A stretch of 64,000 nucleotides of DNA from Polaromonas sp. (GCF_016185115.1 NZ_JACPOF010000021.1:248001-312000), one strand, 5' to 3'; positions 35,500 to 44,576 are shown, counted from the first letter of the stretch. Notes: generated from the sequence alone by a model not told the origin. Numbers and translations are program-made.

Positions 35500-35520
35500 T
35501 CCTCCGTTTGGAGGACGGAG
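35500..35520. other. Hairpin at the RTX-remnant breakpoint
   Basis: TCCTCC-gttt-GGAGGA, with the alternative pairing CTCCGT ... ACGGAG, directly abuts the point where RTX similarity ends. There is no T-run, so a terminator is unlikely. It may mark a recombination junction. Confidence 0.45.
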
Positions 35521-35523
35521 CCT

Positions 35524-36067
35524 CGCCGCCACCAATCAGCACGTCGTCGCCGTCCTCCCCGTCCATGTAGTCATTGCCCCAAAGGGCCGTGGTGTCTGCA
35601 CCGTCGGCCACGTTGTCGGCACTGGTATCGCTGACGTAGTAAATCTTGTCGTGAGCCACGACTTCAACCAACTGGCCTTGCAGGTCGTAGCGGTTGATGG
35701 CTGCGCCGTGGTTGGTCTCGGTCTTGACGAGGTAGTCGCCGTTGAAGGTGTTGTCTATCTCGCCTGCGTCTTTGAGGTTTAGGGCCCAGCTGTTTGATTC
35801 GGCTGTCTGTGCGTTGTCAGGGTCTGTGCCTTCGTAGCTGGCGCTGATGGCGCCTGTCAGGTCATCGGTGATGTCACTGTCATTGCGCAATGAGAATTTG
35901 ATTTCAGTCTGGCCTTCGGCCAGCGTCATGACGGCACCATCGGCATCGACCACCTCATCGCCCAAAATGGCTTTGAGATCATCTGAAAGATCACCATCCA
36001 CTGACAGGGTGATGGTGTCGCCTGGCGAGATCACCGACATCGCGAGGGCAAGAAAGAGAGATTTCAT
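35524..36067 (-). pseudogene. Remnant of a second RTX gene
   Basis: A fragment lacking both a proper head and the repeat tail. It encodes part of a Calx-beta-like domain (GDTITLSVDGDL ... NSWALNLKDAGEIDNTFNGD) homologous to residues about 510-620 of the giant RTX protein. A short linker leads into DGADTTALWGNDYMDGEDGD. The last about 105 bp (35531-35632) match 31741-31842 of the giant gene with only three differences by eye. Similarity stops abruptly at GGGEAP near 35524, beside a short hairpin (35500-35520). The frame then runs by chance into the lipoprotein gene. It looks like a leftover from recombination between RTX paralogues. Confidence 0.8.
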
Positions 36068-36134
36068 ACAGGACTTCAGTCGAGGTAGTGTGGATTTCAG
36101 ACTCTAAAGCGGTCGCATGGCTGTTCCGCATCCG

Positions 36135-38303
36135 TCATGCCGTCGGCCTAGACTCACCACCCACTGTCGGCGGCACAGCATGCAACTGCCTCGCACCATC
36201 AGCGCTCAGGTGCACCACTTCATCTACCCGCAAGGCCTTGGGCAGTGCGTGGGTGATAAAGAGCATGGTGACCTTGCCCCGCAGGGCGTTGATGGTTTTA
36301 GCGAAGTGTTCTGATGTTTCGGCATCAAGGGCGCTGGTGGCTTCGTCGAAGATCAATACTCTGGGCCTCTTTAGCAGTGCCCTTGCAATGGCGAGACGCT
36401 GCTTTTGCCCGCCGCTCAGGCCGGCGCCGCGTTCACCAACTGGCGTCTGGTAGCCCTGTGGCAAGGCTTCCACCATGGTGTGAATCTCGGCCATCTTGCA
36501 GGCTTGTGTGACCTGCTCAAACGTGGCGTGTGGGTTGGCGAGCAGCAGGTTGTCGTAGATGGTGCCGCTAAAGAGTACGGTCTCTTGCGGCACCACGCCG
36601 AAGGTGGCGCGCAGCTCGTTGGCACCGAGGTGGCGTATGTCGATGCCGTCTACCTTGATCTGGCCGCTGCTGGGCCAGTAAAAGCCCTGCAGCAATTTGG
36701 CCAGCGTGCTTTTGCCCGAGCCGCTGGGACCCATGAGCGCAATGGTGCGGCCGGGTTCAATCGTGAGGCAGAGGTTTTGGTACAGGTAGGGCAGGTCGTC
36801 GGCATAACGAAAGGCGATGTTGGTCATCTCGATGCGGCCCTGGCCTGCGGCCTGGCGGCTGGGCGTGAGGCTGTAGGGTTCGGTGGGGGCGTTCATCAAA
36901 TCACCCAGCCGTGCCACGGCCAGGCTGGCTTGTTGAAACTGCTGCCACAGGCCGACCAGGCGCATGACGGGCTGGCTCAGCTTGCCGGCAAACATCTGAA
37001 AGGCGACCAGCATACCGATGGTGAACACAGCTGCCTTGCCGCTGCCATCAAGCGAGGGGTTCATCACAATCCACGCGCCGACCAGCAATATCAGCAGCGT
37101 CATGAGCTGCTCAAGGGTAGAGGCGACCACGTTGTAGGTATTGCCAATCTGCTTGGTCTGAAAGCCTGACTCAAGATAGGTGGCCAGATAGCCCGAATAT
37201 TTGGCTTTAAGCTGGGGCTCGAACTGCAGGCTTTTGACGGTTTCAAACCCGCCGATGTATTCCGTCAAAAAGGCCTGGTTGCGCGCGCCCAGCATGAACT
37301 GCTCGTTGAGCCGCTTTTGAAACACGGGTGCCACCAGCACCGAAAGAATGCCGATGACAGACAGAATGCCCAGGGCCAGCAGCGTGAGTGGCACAGAGTA
37401 ATAAAACATGACGGCCACGGCGATCAGCATGAAGGGCACGTCGAGAACCAGGGTCACTGCGGCTGAACTGACAAACTCGCGAATCGTCTCCACCCCATGC
37501 AGGCGCGCGGCGACCACGCCGGTCGGCCGGTTCTGAAAATAACGCGGAGGCAGTTTGAAGAGGTGGTCAAACACCCCGGCGGCCAGCACGGCGTCAACCC
37601 GGTTGCCGGTGTGCAGCACCAGGTACTGCCGCACCCAGGTAAGTACGGCGGTGGCCACCATGAAGATGGCCATGCCGATGGCAATGGCGATCAGTGTGCT
37701 TTCAGACTGATGCACGATGACCTTGTCGATGATGGTCTGCGTGAACAGGGGCAGGCCGAGTGCCAGCAGTTGCAGTACCAGGGAAGCCCAGAGCACATCA
37801 CGCCAGACCTTGCGGTGCTTGAGCAATTCGGGCACAAACCAGCGAAAGCCAAACGAAGCCGGGCCCTGTGCGGTTTGGTCCGGGTCCCTGACGGCTTCGA
37901 CCTGCGGCTGGAGCTGCAGCACCCGGCCGCTGTAGCGCGTATTGAAGTCGCCTAGCTGGTCGGTTACCGCATCGCTGGAGCCGGCAGGTATCCAGTTGAT
38001 GGTGCCGGCGTGTGCATCGATGCTGACCAGCAGGCCGAGACCGGGCTGGTCGGGCAAGTCGGGCTGGTCAGGCACGGCATTGAGCAGCAGTATGGTCGTT
38101 GTTGTGGCGTCGCCAAGATGGGCGACGGCAACCAGAAGAGTCTGGGCTTGAAAACCCAGCGCCCGTGATGCGGTGACCAGGGTGGCCACTGAATACGGCG
38201 GTGCATGTTGCTTGAGCAGCAACTTCGCATCAAACGGCTTGCCGTGCAATGCGCAGCACGACCCCAGCGCCCAGAGTAACTCCCTCGACTCGATGTCCTG
38301 CAT
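36135..38303 (-). CDS. Type I secretion ABC exporter (HlyB-like)
   Basis: Inner-membrane ABC exporter of 722 residues. An N-terminal C39-peptidase-like domain (1-130) has a Cys pair (LGSCCALHGKPFDA) but lacks the catalytic His block, so it is probably the non-cleaving C39-like domain that holds unfolded RTX substrates. Six membrane helices follow (about 165-430). The nucleotide-binding domain has Walker A (GPSGSGKST), signature (LSGGQKQRLAIARAL), Walker B (RVLIFDEATSALD) and an H-loop His (LFITHAL). AGGGAGGG precedes the ATG. It is the exporter partner for HlyD at 20256; the RTX remnant and the low-GC genes separate it from the rest of the operon. Confidence 0.94.
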   Translation of the reverse strand: MQDIESRELLWALGSCCALHGKPFDAKLLLKQHAPPYSVATLVTASRALGFQAQTLLVAVAHLGDATTTTILLLNAVPDQPDLPDQPGLGLLVSIDAHAGTINWIPAGSSDAVTDQLGDFNTRYSGRVLQLQPQVEAVRDPDQTAQGPASFGFRWFVPELLKHRKVWRDVLWASLVLQLLALGLPLFTQTIIDKVIVHQSESTLIAIAIGMAIFMVATAVLTWVRQYLVLHTGNRVDAVLAAGVFDHLFKLPPRYFQNRPTGVVAARLHGVETIREFVSSAAVTLVLDVPFMLIAVAVMFYYSVPLTLLALGILSVIGILSVLVAPVFQKRLNEQFMLGARNQAFLTEYIGGFETVKSLQFEPQLKAKYSGYLATYLESGFQTKQIGNTYNVVASTLEQLMTLLILLVGAWIVMNPSLDGSGKAAVFTIGMLVAFQMFAGKLSQPVMRLVGLWQQFQQASLAVARLGDLMNAPTEPYSLTPSRQAAGQGRIEMTNIAFRYADDLPYLYQNLCLTIEPGRTIALMGPSGSGKSTLAKLLQGFYWPSSGQIKVDGIDIRHLGANELRATFGVVPQETVLFSGTIYDNLLLANPHATFEQVTQACKMAEIHTMVEALPQGYQTPVGERGAGLSGGQKQRLAIARALLKRPRVLIFDEATSALDAETSEHFAKTINALRGKVTMLFITHALPKALRVDEVVHLSADGARQLHAVPPTVGGESRPTA

Positions 38304-38431
38304 GACCGGTGGCCCTCCCTCTTACAACTGCGTTGTAAGCCTCTACCTGCTCGTTTTTGTTCTCGAAGTATAGGATTGAAAAATCCCAACCAGATCGATT
38401 AACACACAAACAAGGGTTGGTGGCGGGCTTA

Positions 38432-38453
38432 CCCCTGTCAATGTTGACAGGGG
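38432..38453. promoter_or_regulatory. 22-bp inverted repeat between hlyB-like and PPC-domain genes
   Basis: Two perfect 10-bp arms, CCCCTGTCAA and TTGACAGGGG, separated by TG. It lies 129 bp upstream of the exporter start and 137 bp upstream of the divergent PPC-domain gene. It is a strong candidate operator for either unit; the protein is unknown. Confidence 0.55.
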
Positions 38454-38589
38454 GGTAGGCAGGTCCACGCTTGCGACGGGATTCACGACACTCTTATAGG
38501 GCACTGCGCCGGGTTCATGGATTACGGATCAAGTCTGCAATAACGATTCGGCGCGAAGCAGCCATGCATTTCGCTGCTAACCTTCAGCC

Positions 38590-39027
38590 ATGCGAGACCG
38601 TGCCGGACTGATCATCCATACACTTCGGCTGAGCCCGGGTGAAGACCTCCGCCTTGCCATCGAAGCGGCCTGCGACCAGCTGATGGCCGAAAAAGACTGT
38701 CAGGCGGCCTGCGTCATCTCGTCCGTCGGCGGCCTCTCCTGCGCCGTGCTGCGCTATGCGGCAGAGCCTGAAGGCAGCCGGCTTGAAGGCCCGCTGGAAA
38801 TGATCACGCTCTCAGGCACCCTGGCCGCTCCGGGTAGTGGCGGTGTTCACCTGCATGCCAGCGTGGCTGACGCTCAGGGCCGCGTGACGGGCGGGCACCT
38901 GATGCCGGGCTGTGTGGTCCGCACCACCGCCGAGATCGTGCTGGCCCTGTTGCCCGGCTGGTCGTTTGTGCGCACGCTGGACCCGGCAACAGGTTTCCGC
39001 GAGCTGGTTGCAGGCCGCCGACCCTGA
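38590..39027 (+). CDS. PPC/DUF296 domain protein
   Basis: 145-residue protein made of one PPC (DUF296) domain, known from plant AHL AT-hook factors and from many bacterial proteins of uncertain role. The conserved metal-binding HLH and glycine block are present (GGVHLHASVADAQGRVTGGHL), as are a C-terminal TTAEIVLALLPG and an N-terminal LIIHTLRLSPGEDLR. No AT-hook is present. It stands alone, divergent from the exporter gene and convergent with the UdgX fusion gene (25-bp gap). Nucleic-acid binding is possible but not shown. Confidence 0.8.
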   Translation: MRDRAGLIIHTLRLSPGEDLRLAIEAACDQLMAEKDCQAACVISSVGGLSCAVLRYAAEPEGSRLEGPLEMITLSGTLAAPGSGGVHLHASVADAQGRVTGGHLMPGCVVRTTAEIVLALLPGWSFVRTLDPATGFRELVAGRRP

Positions 39028-39052
39028 CTGCGGAGCCCTCAGGGCCGGGGCG

Positions 39053-40651
39053 TTACGCGTTCAGGTGTGCAAGGTCTGCAAGCCAGGCCGACCAGGCCTG
39101 GTTTTTTTCATGAGGCGGCAAACGCAACAGCGCGGAAGGGTGAAGGGTGACCAGCACCTTCAGGCCGTCTTCACGCTCGAAAATCTGGCCCCGTGATGCC
39201 ATCACCGGTACGGGCCGCCCCAGCAGTGAGCGGGCGGCTGTGGCACCAAGGGCTACCAGCAGTTGCGGCTGGACGATGCGAATCTCGTCGTCAAGCCAGT
39301 GCAGGCAGGCCGCAGCTTCACGCTGTGTCGGTGTTTTGTGGATGCGGCGTTTGCCGCGCAACTCGTATTTGAAATGCTTGACTGCGTTGGAGACAAACAC
39401 GCCATCACGCTCAATACCCAGCTCAAGCAGGGCGCGGTCAAGCAGCTGGCCAGCAGGGCCGACAAAGGGTCTGCTGCGCACATCCTCCTGGTCACCTGGC
39501 TGCTCACCCACAAACATGAGGCGCGCACCGACCGGGCCTTCACCGGCAACCGACTGCGTGGCGCATTCACCGATGGGGCATTCACGGCAATGTTCGGTGG
39601 CCTGACGCACGGCAGACAAAGACTTCATGGCCTTGCCGTCCGGGGTCTGGGTGAATGCCGATACCGGTGTATGCGTCACGTCGGCGATGGGAATGACGGG
39701 AATGCGGCGACGCGGCACGCTGCCGGGCTGCTCGATCATGCGAATGCTGCTTTCGTGCGCACCTGCCACCAGCGTGTGGATCATCTCTGCCTCGGGCAGG
39801 TTCTTCCAGTACTTGCGCGGCATCTCCTTCTGCATCATCTTCACCTTCAGGCGTGCCGGGTTGAAGATGTTGCGGTAATAGGTGAGCCACAGTTGCTCAC
39901 CGGCATCGGGCGGCGGTGCGTCTTCCTTGCGGGCGCCGGGCCCAAAGCGCAGGCCGGCCATCACGGCATCTGCGCCTGTTTCCTTTGACGATGGCGCGTC
40001 AGTACCGCCATTGAGCCATTCCACGCTGCGTTCAGGTGTCATGATGGCCCAGCGCATCTGCGCAAAACGCCGTGCAAAAAATGGCGCCACGGCTTCGACG
40101 ATATGGTGTTCGGGTTCAAACCAGGCCACGTGCAGCGGCCCGCCTTCGGGGTGGGTGTTGAAGGTTTCGTCCTGCACGCTGCGAAAGCGCACAAAGGCTT
40201 TCATCTTGTGCATGTCGCGCCGCACGGCATGCGCCATTTGCTGTGCGCGCATCATGTCGGCATCGAGCGGATCGTGACGAAGACCCGGCTCATGTGCGAG
40301 CCGCCACAGGATGCGGTACAGCAGGCCAAAGCGGGCAGGGTCGCTGTGCAGGATGGCGGCCTGGCACAGCGTTAAAAATTCGGGCGGCACACTGACTGCG
40401 GGAGCAGCGGCAAACTCCTGCGGGCTGAGGTAATGAAAGGTGTCCTGCTCGCCTGAAGCCTGCGCGCCGAAGAGGTCCCGGGTGGCTTCATCGCCACTGC
40501 TCCAGACGATTTGTTCGGGCAGCATTTGCCGTGCAAGCAATGCGCGTGAAGCACGGCGGAAGCCTTCCAGGTCGGTTGCGCCCTGAAGGGTGACGGGCAA
40601 CAAGGCTTGTGGAAACAGGTCGGTCGTCAGCGGGTCATTCATCACGCCCAT
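39053..40651 (-). CDS. DUF4130-UdgX fusion, uracil-DNA-binding/glycosylase family
   Basis: 532-residue two-domain protein. Residues 1 to about 260 form a DUF4130-type domain found next to radical SAM partners (YRILWRLAHEPGLRHDPLD). Residues about 340-532 are a family-4-like UDG of the UdgX type. It shows Fe-S cysteines (EHCRECPIGECATQ), the active-site GEQPGDQED (382-390), the UdgX-specific insertion KRRIHKTP with His438, and TLHPSALLRLP. In UdgX that histidine traps uracil-containing DNA covalently. The ATG at 40651 has AGGAG upstream and overlaps the radical SAM stop by about 10 bp. LexA boxes lie upstream of the pair, so SOS induction is likely. Confidence 0.9.
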   Translation of the reverse strand: MGVMNDPLTTDLFPQALLPVTLQGATDLEGFRRASRALLARQMLPEQIVWSSGDEATRDLFGAQASGEQDTFHYLSPQEFAAAPAVSVPPEFLTLCQAAILHSDPARFGLLYRILWRLAHEPGLRHDPLDADMMRAQQMAHAVRRDMHKMKAFVRFRSVQDETFNTHPEGGPLHVAWFEPEHHIVEAVAPFFARRFAQMRWAIMTPERSVEWLNGGTDAPSSKETGADAVMAGLRFGPGARKEDAPPPDAGEQLWLTYYRNIFNPARLKVKMMQKEMPRKYWKNLPEAEMIHTLVAGAHESSIRMIEQPGSVPRRRIPVIPIADVTHTPVSAFTQTPDGKAMKSLSAVRQATEHCRECPIGECATQSVAGEGPVGARLMFVGEQPGDQEDVRSRPFVGPAGQLLDRALLELGIERDGVFVSNAVKHFKYELRGKRRIHKTPTQREAAACLHWLDDEIRIVQPQLLVALGATAARSLLGRPVPVMASRGQIFEREDGLKVLVTLHPSALLRLPPHEKNQAWSAWLADLAHLNA

Positions 40652-42125
40652 GGCAAACTCCTTTCTTCACTTACTGAGGCCCATGGTGCGCTCATCCCGC
40701 TTGCTGCCAATGTAGGCAAAGCGGCCGTCATGCCTGCTGCCGTGGTCGTGATTTGCGGTGGAATATATGGAAGCTGCGGCAGTGTGCGGGCCGGCGCAGG
40801 TGTCTTCCCTGCAGGGGCAGGCTCATCAAAAAGCCCGGGCTGGACGGGGTCACGCAATTGCTCACCCAGGCCCATGCCATCAAGCAGGCCGCCCGGGTGG
40901 TGATCAGGCAGCAGCACAAACGGCATCACCTTTTTTAGCGGCAGATGCAGGCGCAGCAGGTCTGCTGCACGCAGGTGGCGAACCCGGCGGCTCTGCAAAA
41001 TACGCTCGACCGCCTTGACGCCCATGCCGGGTACTCGCAGCAGCATTTCGCGCGGTGCGTGGTTGAGGTCCACAGGAAAGCGGCCCCGGTTGGCCAGCGC
41101 CCAGGCCAGCTTGGGGTCATGCAGCAGCGACAGCATGCCGCCGGTATCGCTGGCGTCCGATGAATGTGTGGCGGGCACGATCTCGTCGTGGCTGAAGCCG
41201 TAAAAGCGGATCAGCCAGTCCGCCTGGTACAGGCGATGTTCACGCAGCAGGGGCGCCTGCAGCAGGGGCAGCCGCATCGATGCATCAGGAATGGGGCTGA
41301 ACGCCGAGTAGTACACGCGCCGCATGCGGAAGGTGCCGTAAAGCGATGCAGAGGTTTGCAGGATGACGCGGTCACTGGACGCATCGGCCCCCACAATCAT
41401 CTGCGTGCTCTGGCCTGCAGGTGCAAAGCGTGGTGCGGCACTGCGTCTGGCCATCCGCGATTTCGGCAAGGAGATCACGCTGCTACGGGCGCTGTCGATG
41501 GCCTCGCCTTTGGCATCGTCAATATGCACACGAAGCCTGGCCATGGAGCGGCGAATGGCGGGTGCGTTTTTCTCGGGGGCCAGCGCATGAAGGCCCTCCT
41601 GCGTGGGCAACTCGATGTTGATGCTCAGGCGGTCGGCGTAGCGGCCGGCAGCGGCCAGGAGTTCTGGCGAAGCATCAGGAATGGTCTTGAGGTGGATGTA
41701 GCCGCGAAAGTCGTGGTCCTCGCGCAGCCTGCGTGCCACCTCGACCACCTGCTCCATGGTGTAGTCGGGGCTCTGGATGATGCCGCTTGAAAGAAACAGC
41801 CCTTCTATGCAGTTGCGGCGGTAGAAGTCCAGTGTCAGGGCCACCACTTCATCAACCGAAAAACGTGCGCGCGGCACATTGCTGCTGACCCGGTGACGCA
41901 ATACAGGCAGTCATAAGTGCAGAAATTCGTGAGCAGGATTTTCAGCAGCGAAATGCAACGCCCGTCAGGCGCATAGCTGTGGCAGATACCCGAATCTTCG
42001 GTTGAGCCTATGCCCTTGCCGCCTATCGAGTTCCGTTTGGAGCTGCCGCTCGACGCGCAGGAGGCATCGTATTTGGCGGCGTCAGCCAAAATCGCGAGCT
42101 TGCGCTGGAGGGGTTCATTAAACAC
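40642..42125 (-). pseudogene. Radical SAM DNA modification/repair protein linked to UdgX, with a frameshift
   Basis: Radical SAM protein of the family that accompanies DUF4130-UDG fusions. The first part (42125 to about 41895) holds AKYDASCASSGSSKR and the iron-sulfur motif LTNFCTYDCLYCV. The remainder (about 41900 to 40642) continues with RVSSNVPRARFSVDEV through a C-terminal helix-hairpin-helix region (LLRVPGMGVKAVERIL). The two parts are in different frames. The expected NR after YCV is lost, consistent with one missing base (an A on the coding strand) near 41894 next to GTCACCGG. Either the gene is broken, or this is an assembly or sequencing error. The start is a GTG at 42125, abutting a LexA box. 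Confidence 0.85.
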
Positions 42126-42140
42126 TGTATTAATATACAG
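42125..42140. promoter_or_regulatory. LexA (SOS) box 1
   Basis: CTGTATTAATATACAG is a perfect CTGT-N8-ACAG operator touching the GTG start of the radical SAM gene. It overlaps a TATATT -10-like sequence on the minus strand. Confidence 0.82.
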
Positions 42141-42156
42141 CTTTTGATGGAAAATG

Positions 42157-42172
42157 CTGTATTTATTTACAG
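42157..42172. promoter_or_regulatory. LexA (SOS) box 2
   Basis: CTGTATTTATTTACAG is a second perfect CTGT-N8-ACAG site, 32 bp (three helical turns) from box 1. Tandem boxes usually mean tight, cooperative repression. Confidence 0.82.
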
Positions 42173-42226
42173 TAATCAGATGCTTTTGTGGCCCTCAGGC
42201 TTCACAGGGCCTGGACTTGCAGCGCG

Positions 42227-43252
42227 TCACGCGGGAACGCTGCGCCGATTGCGGCCCTTCCTGCCTCTGACCTCCATGGCCAGATAGGCCAATACGGCTA
42301 TTGCCAGGGGCGCGATGTAGTAAATCACCCGGTAAGCCACCAGCCCGGCCAGCAGGTCTGGCTGGGGCATCTGGTGGGACAGCAAGGCAACAAAAACAGC
42401 TTCCAGCACACCCAGACTTGCAGGGATATGCGTGATCACGCCGGCGACAGCGCCCAGCAAAAGCACGCCAACCACCATGGGGAATTCAATGCGCTGCTGG
42501 AGCAGGACAAAAATAATGCCAGACATGCAGAGCCAGTTGGCCGCGCCCATCAACAGCTGAAGGCAGGCAAGCCCGGCCGACGGCAACGCGATGACATGGC
42601 CCCGTATGTTGAACTGGCGATTGCCCAGAAAGGCGCACGCGCACACATAGCCCAGCGCAAGGCAAAGCAGCCCGGCACCCCCCAGGCGAAGTACGACAGG
42701 CTGGATACCCCAGCTCGCGGGCACGGCGGGCGGGTAGATGCTGAATACCAGGCCGGCCAGAAATACGTAGCCCATCCAGTTGGTCAGCATGCTGATCGAC
42801 ATGACGCGCGTGATCACGCCTGGCCCGAGCCCAAGACGCGAGTAGAGGCGGTAGCGCATCGCAACCCCGCCCACCAGTGAGCCGAGGTTCAGGTTGAATG
42901 CATAGCTCACAAAGGTGGTGGCCATCACCGTACATGTACCCAGGCCATGCCCGGTGTATTTGCGGCCCAGAAGATCAAAGCAGCTGTAAAGCGTGAAGCT
43001 CGTGATGGCCAGCAGAACAGCGCTCCATGCGGCCGACAGGGGATAGTTTTCAAGTGCAGTGAGCACCTCGTGCCACTCGATACTCCGCGCCTGGAACGCC
43101 AGCAGCGCGACAACCATGACCATGAATATCGCGCCGGCTACCCTCCTGACCCATGGCCACCACGAATGCCGGGATGCCGTCCCAACACGCAGGTCTGGCA
43201 GGGCAGGCAGGTCAGGCACGATAGCTGGCGCGGTGTCAGCAGACTGCTTCAC
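42227..43252 (-). CDS. ybhN: YbhN-like membrane protein (LPG synthase transmembrane/UPF0104 family)
   Basis: Integral membrane protein of 341 residues with about eight hydrophobic segments. Family stretches are LNLGSLVGGVAMRYRLYSRLGL and THIPASLGVLEAVFVALLSHQ. It is related to the flippase part of lysylphosphatidylglycerol synthase and probably acts in lipid movement. The GTG start overlaps the clsB stop by 4 bp. The order ybhP-clsB-ybhN matches the enterobacterial cluster. Confidence 0.85.
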   Translation of the reverse strand: MKQSADTAPAIVPDLPALPDLRVGTASRHSWWPWVRRVAGAIFMVMVVALLAFQARSIEWHEVLTALENYPLSAAWSAVLLAITSFTLYSCFDLLGRKYTGHGLGTCTVMATTFVSYAFNLNLGSLVGGVAMRYRLYSRLGLGPGVITRVMSISMLTNWMGYVFLAGLVFSIYPPAVPASWGIQPVVLRLGGAGLLCLALGYVCACAFLGNRQFNIRGHVIALPSAGLACLQLLMGAANWLCMSGIIFVLLQQRIEFPMVVGVLLLGAVAGVITHIPASLGVLEAVFVALLSHQMPQPDLLAGLVAYRVIYYIAPLAIAVLAYLAMEVRGRKGRNRRSVPA

Positions 43253-44556
43253 ACGGGGTCGGCGTTGGCCACGTTGTCCGCGCCTGCATGTTTGAGCCGG
43301 TTCGCCTCAGCACCATGATTGCCGGGCGACATCGCGGGAATGATGCGGGGCGCATGGGTAGGCAACCAGCCCGCCCACGACGGATAGCGGCGCAGCAGGT
43401 GAAAAATAAAAAAATTACGCAGCGAAAACCACCAGCGGGACGTTTCAAGTCTGTCGGCCGTGACCTGCTTGCAGCTGTTCTGTATGAGGTGGTCAAGGCG
43501 TGAGGTCAGGTGCTGGTTGAACGCCCTGTCCCGGATGATGACGTTCGCTTCAAGATTCAGGGACAGGCTCAGGGGGTCGAGATTGCTGGAGCCGACGGTA
43601 GACCACTCGCCATCGGATACCGCCACCTTGCCATGCAGGGGTCTCTCGCAATATTCGTAGATGCGCACACCGGCCTTGATCAGATGGTGGTAGAGCATGC
43701 TGGCCGCCGTCTTGACGATGGGCATGTCTGGTTCACCCTGCAATATGAGGCGCACATCAACACCACGGCGCGCGGCCCGTCGCATTTCCCTGATCAGTCT
43801 GTAGCCGGGGAAAAAATAGGCGTTGGCAATCACCACGCGCTCACGCGCAGCGCGAATGGCGATGCGGTAGTGGCGCTCGATGTCGTTGGTGTGCTTGCGG
43901 TTGTCGCGTGTCACAAAAAGGGCGCCTGCCCCGCCGGCACTGTCGTTCGTCACAGACATGGCCAACCTGTCACCCGGGCTGCGTTGCGAATGGCCGGGAA
44001 AGCGGTCATGCCACGGCCCAGACGTGCTGGAGCCCTGTGCGTTGCGCTGACCGGCAGCAAGCGCACGGTGCACAAAGTCATGAATGGCGGTGACGACAGG
44101 GCCTTCAATCTCGACTGCATAGTCCTGCTTGCCCTGCGGCCCGAAATCGGCAAGGTGATCGGCTGAATAGTTGATGCCGCCGACAAAAGCACGCTTGCCG
44201 TCGACCACCACTATCTTGCGGTGCATGCGGCGCAGGACGTTGGTGCGCCAGCCCAGAATCGGTGTGCCGGGGTCAAAGACATGGACCCGCACGCCAGCCT
44301 GCGTCAGGATGGAGATGAAGTCGTGCGAAAGATCCGGTGACCCGAAGCCGTCGACGGTGACATCTACCTGGACGCCCCTTTCAGCCGCTTTCAGCAGGGC
44401 GCCGTGAAGCTCCTTGCCGACCTTGTCCTCAAACAGGATGAAAGTCTCCAGGACGACTTCACGCTCGGCTGCGGCGATGCATTCAAAAACACGCGGGAAA
44501 AATTCCTCGCCATTTTCAAGCAGTGCGAATTTGTTACCTTCAATCCACTTACTCAC
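43249..44556 (-). CDS. clsB: Cardiolipin synthase B (phospholipase D family)
   Basis: Membrane-associated PLD-family enzyme of 435 residues that makes cardiolipin (and in E. coli phosphatidylglycerol) from anionic phospholipids. Two HKD motifs are visible: HRKIVVVDGKRAFVGGIN and HGKVAVSDGEWSTVGSSN. The start is a GTG at 44556 with GGAGGA five nt upstream; the open frame extends further but without a ribosome-binding site or similarity. An acidic N-terminal region (ENGEEFFPRVFECIAAAERE) is typical of ClsB. It is flanked by ybhP (20 bp upstream) and ybhN (overlapping). Confidence 0.9.
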   Translation of the reverse strand: MSKWIEGNKFALLENGEEFFPRVFECIAAAEREVVLETFILFEDKVGKELHGALLKAAERGVQVDVTVDGFGSPDLSHDFISILTQAGVRVHVFDPGTPILGWRTNVLRRMHRKIVVVDGKRAFVGGINYSADHLADFGPQGKQDYAVEIEGPVVTAIHDFVHRALAAGQRNAQGSSTSGPWHDRFPGHSQRSPGDRLAMSVTNDSAGGAGALFVTRDNRKHTNDIERHYRIAIRAARERVVIANAYFFPGYRLIREMRRAARRGVDVRLILQGEPDMPIVKTAASMLYHHLIKAGVRIYEYCERPLHGKVAVSDGEWSTVGSSNLDPLSLSLNLEANVIIRDRAFNQHLTSRLDHLIQNSCKQVTADRLETSRWWFSLRNFFIFHLLRRYPSWAGWLPTHAPRIIPAMSPGNHGAEANRLKHAGADNVANADPV

Positions 44557-44576
44557 TGCGTCCTCCGAATGAATCT

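Noticed and set aside
39022..39045. CCCTGA ... TCAGGG hairpin at the end of the PPC-domain gene as terminator
   Set aside because: Stem is only 6 bp with a long loop and no T-run.
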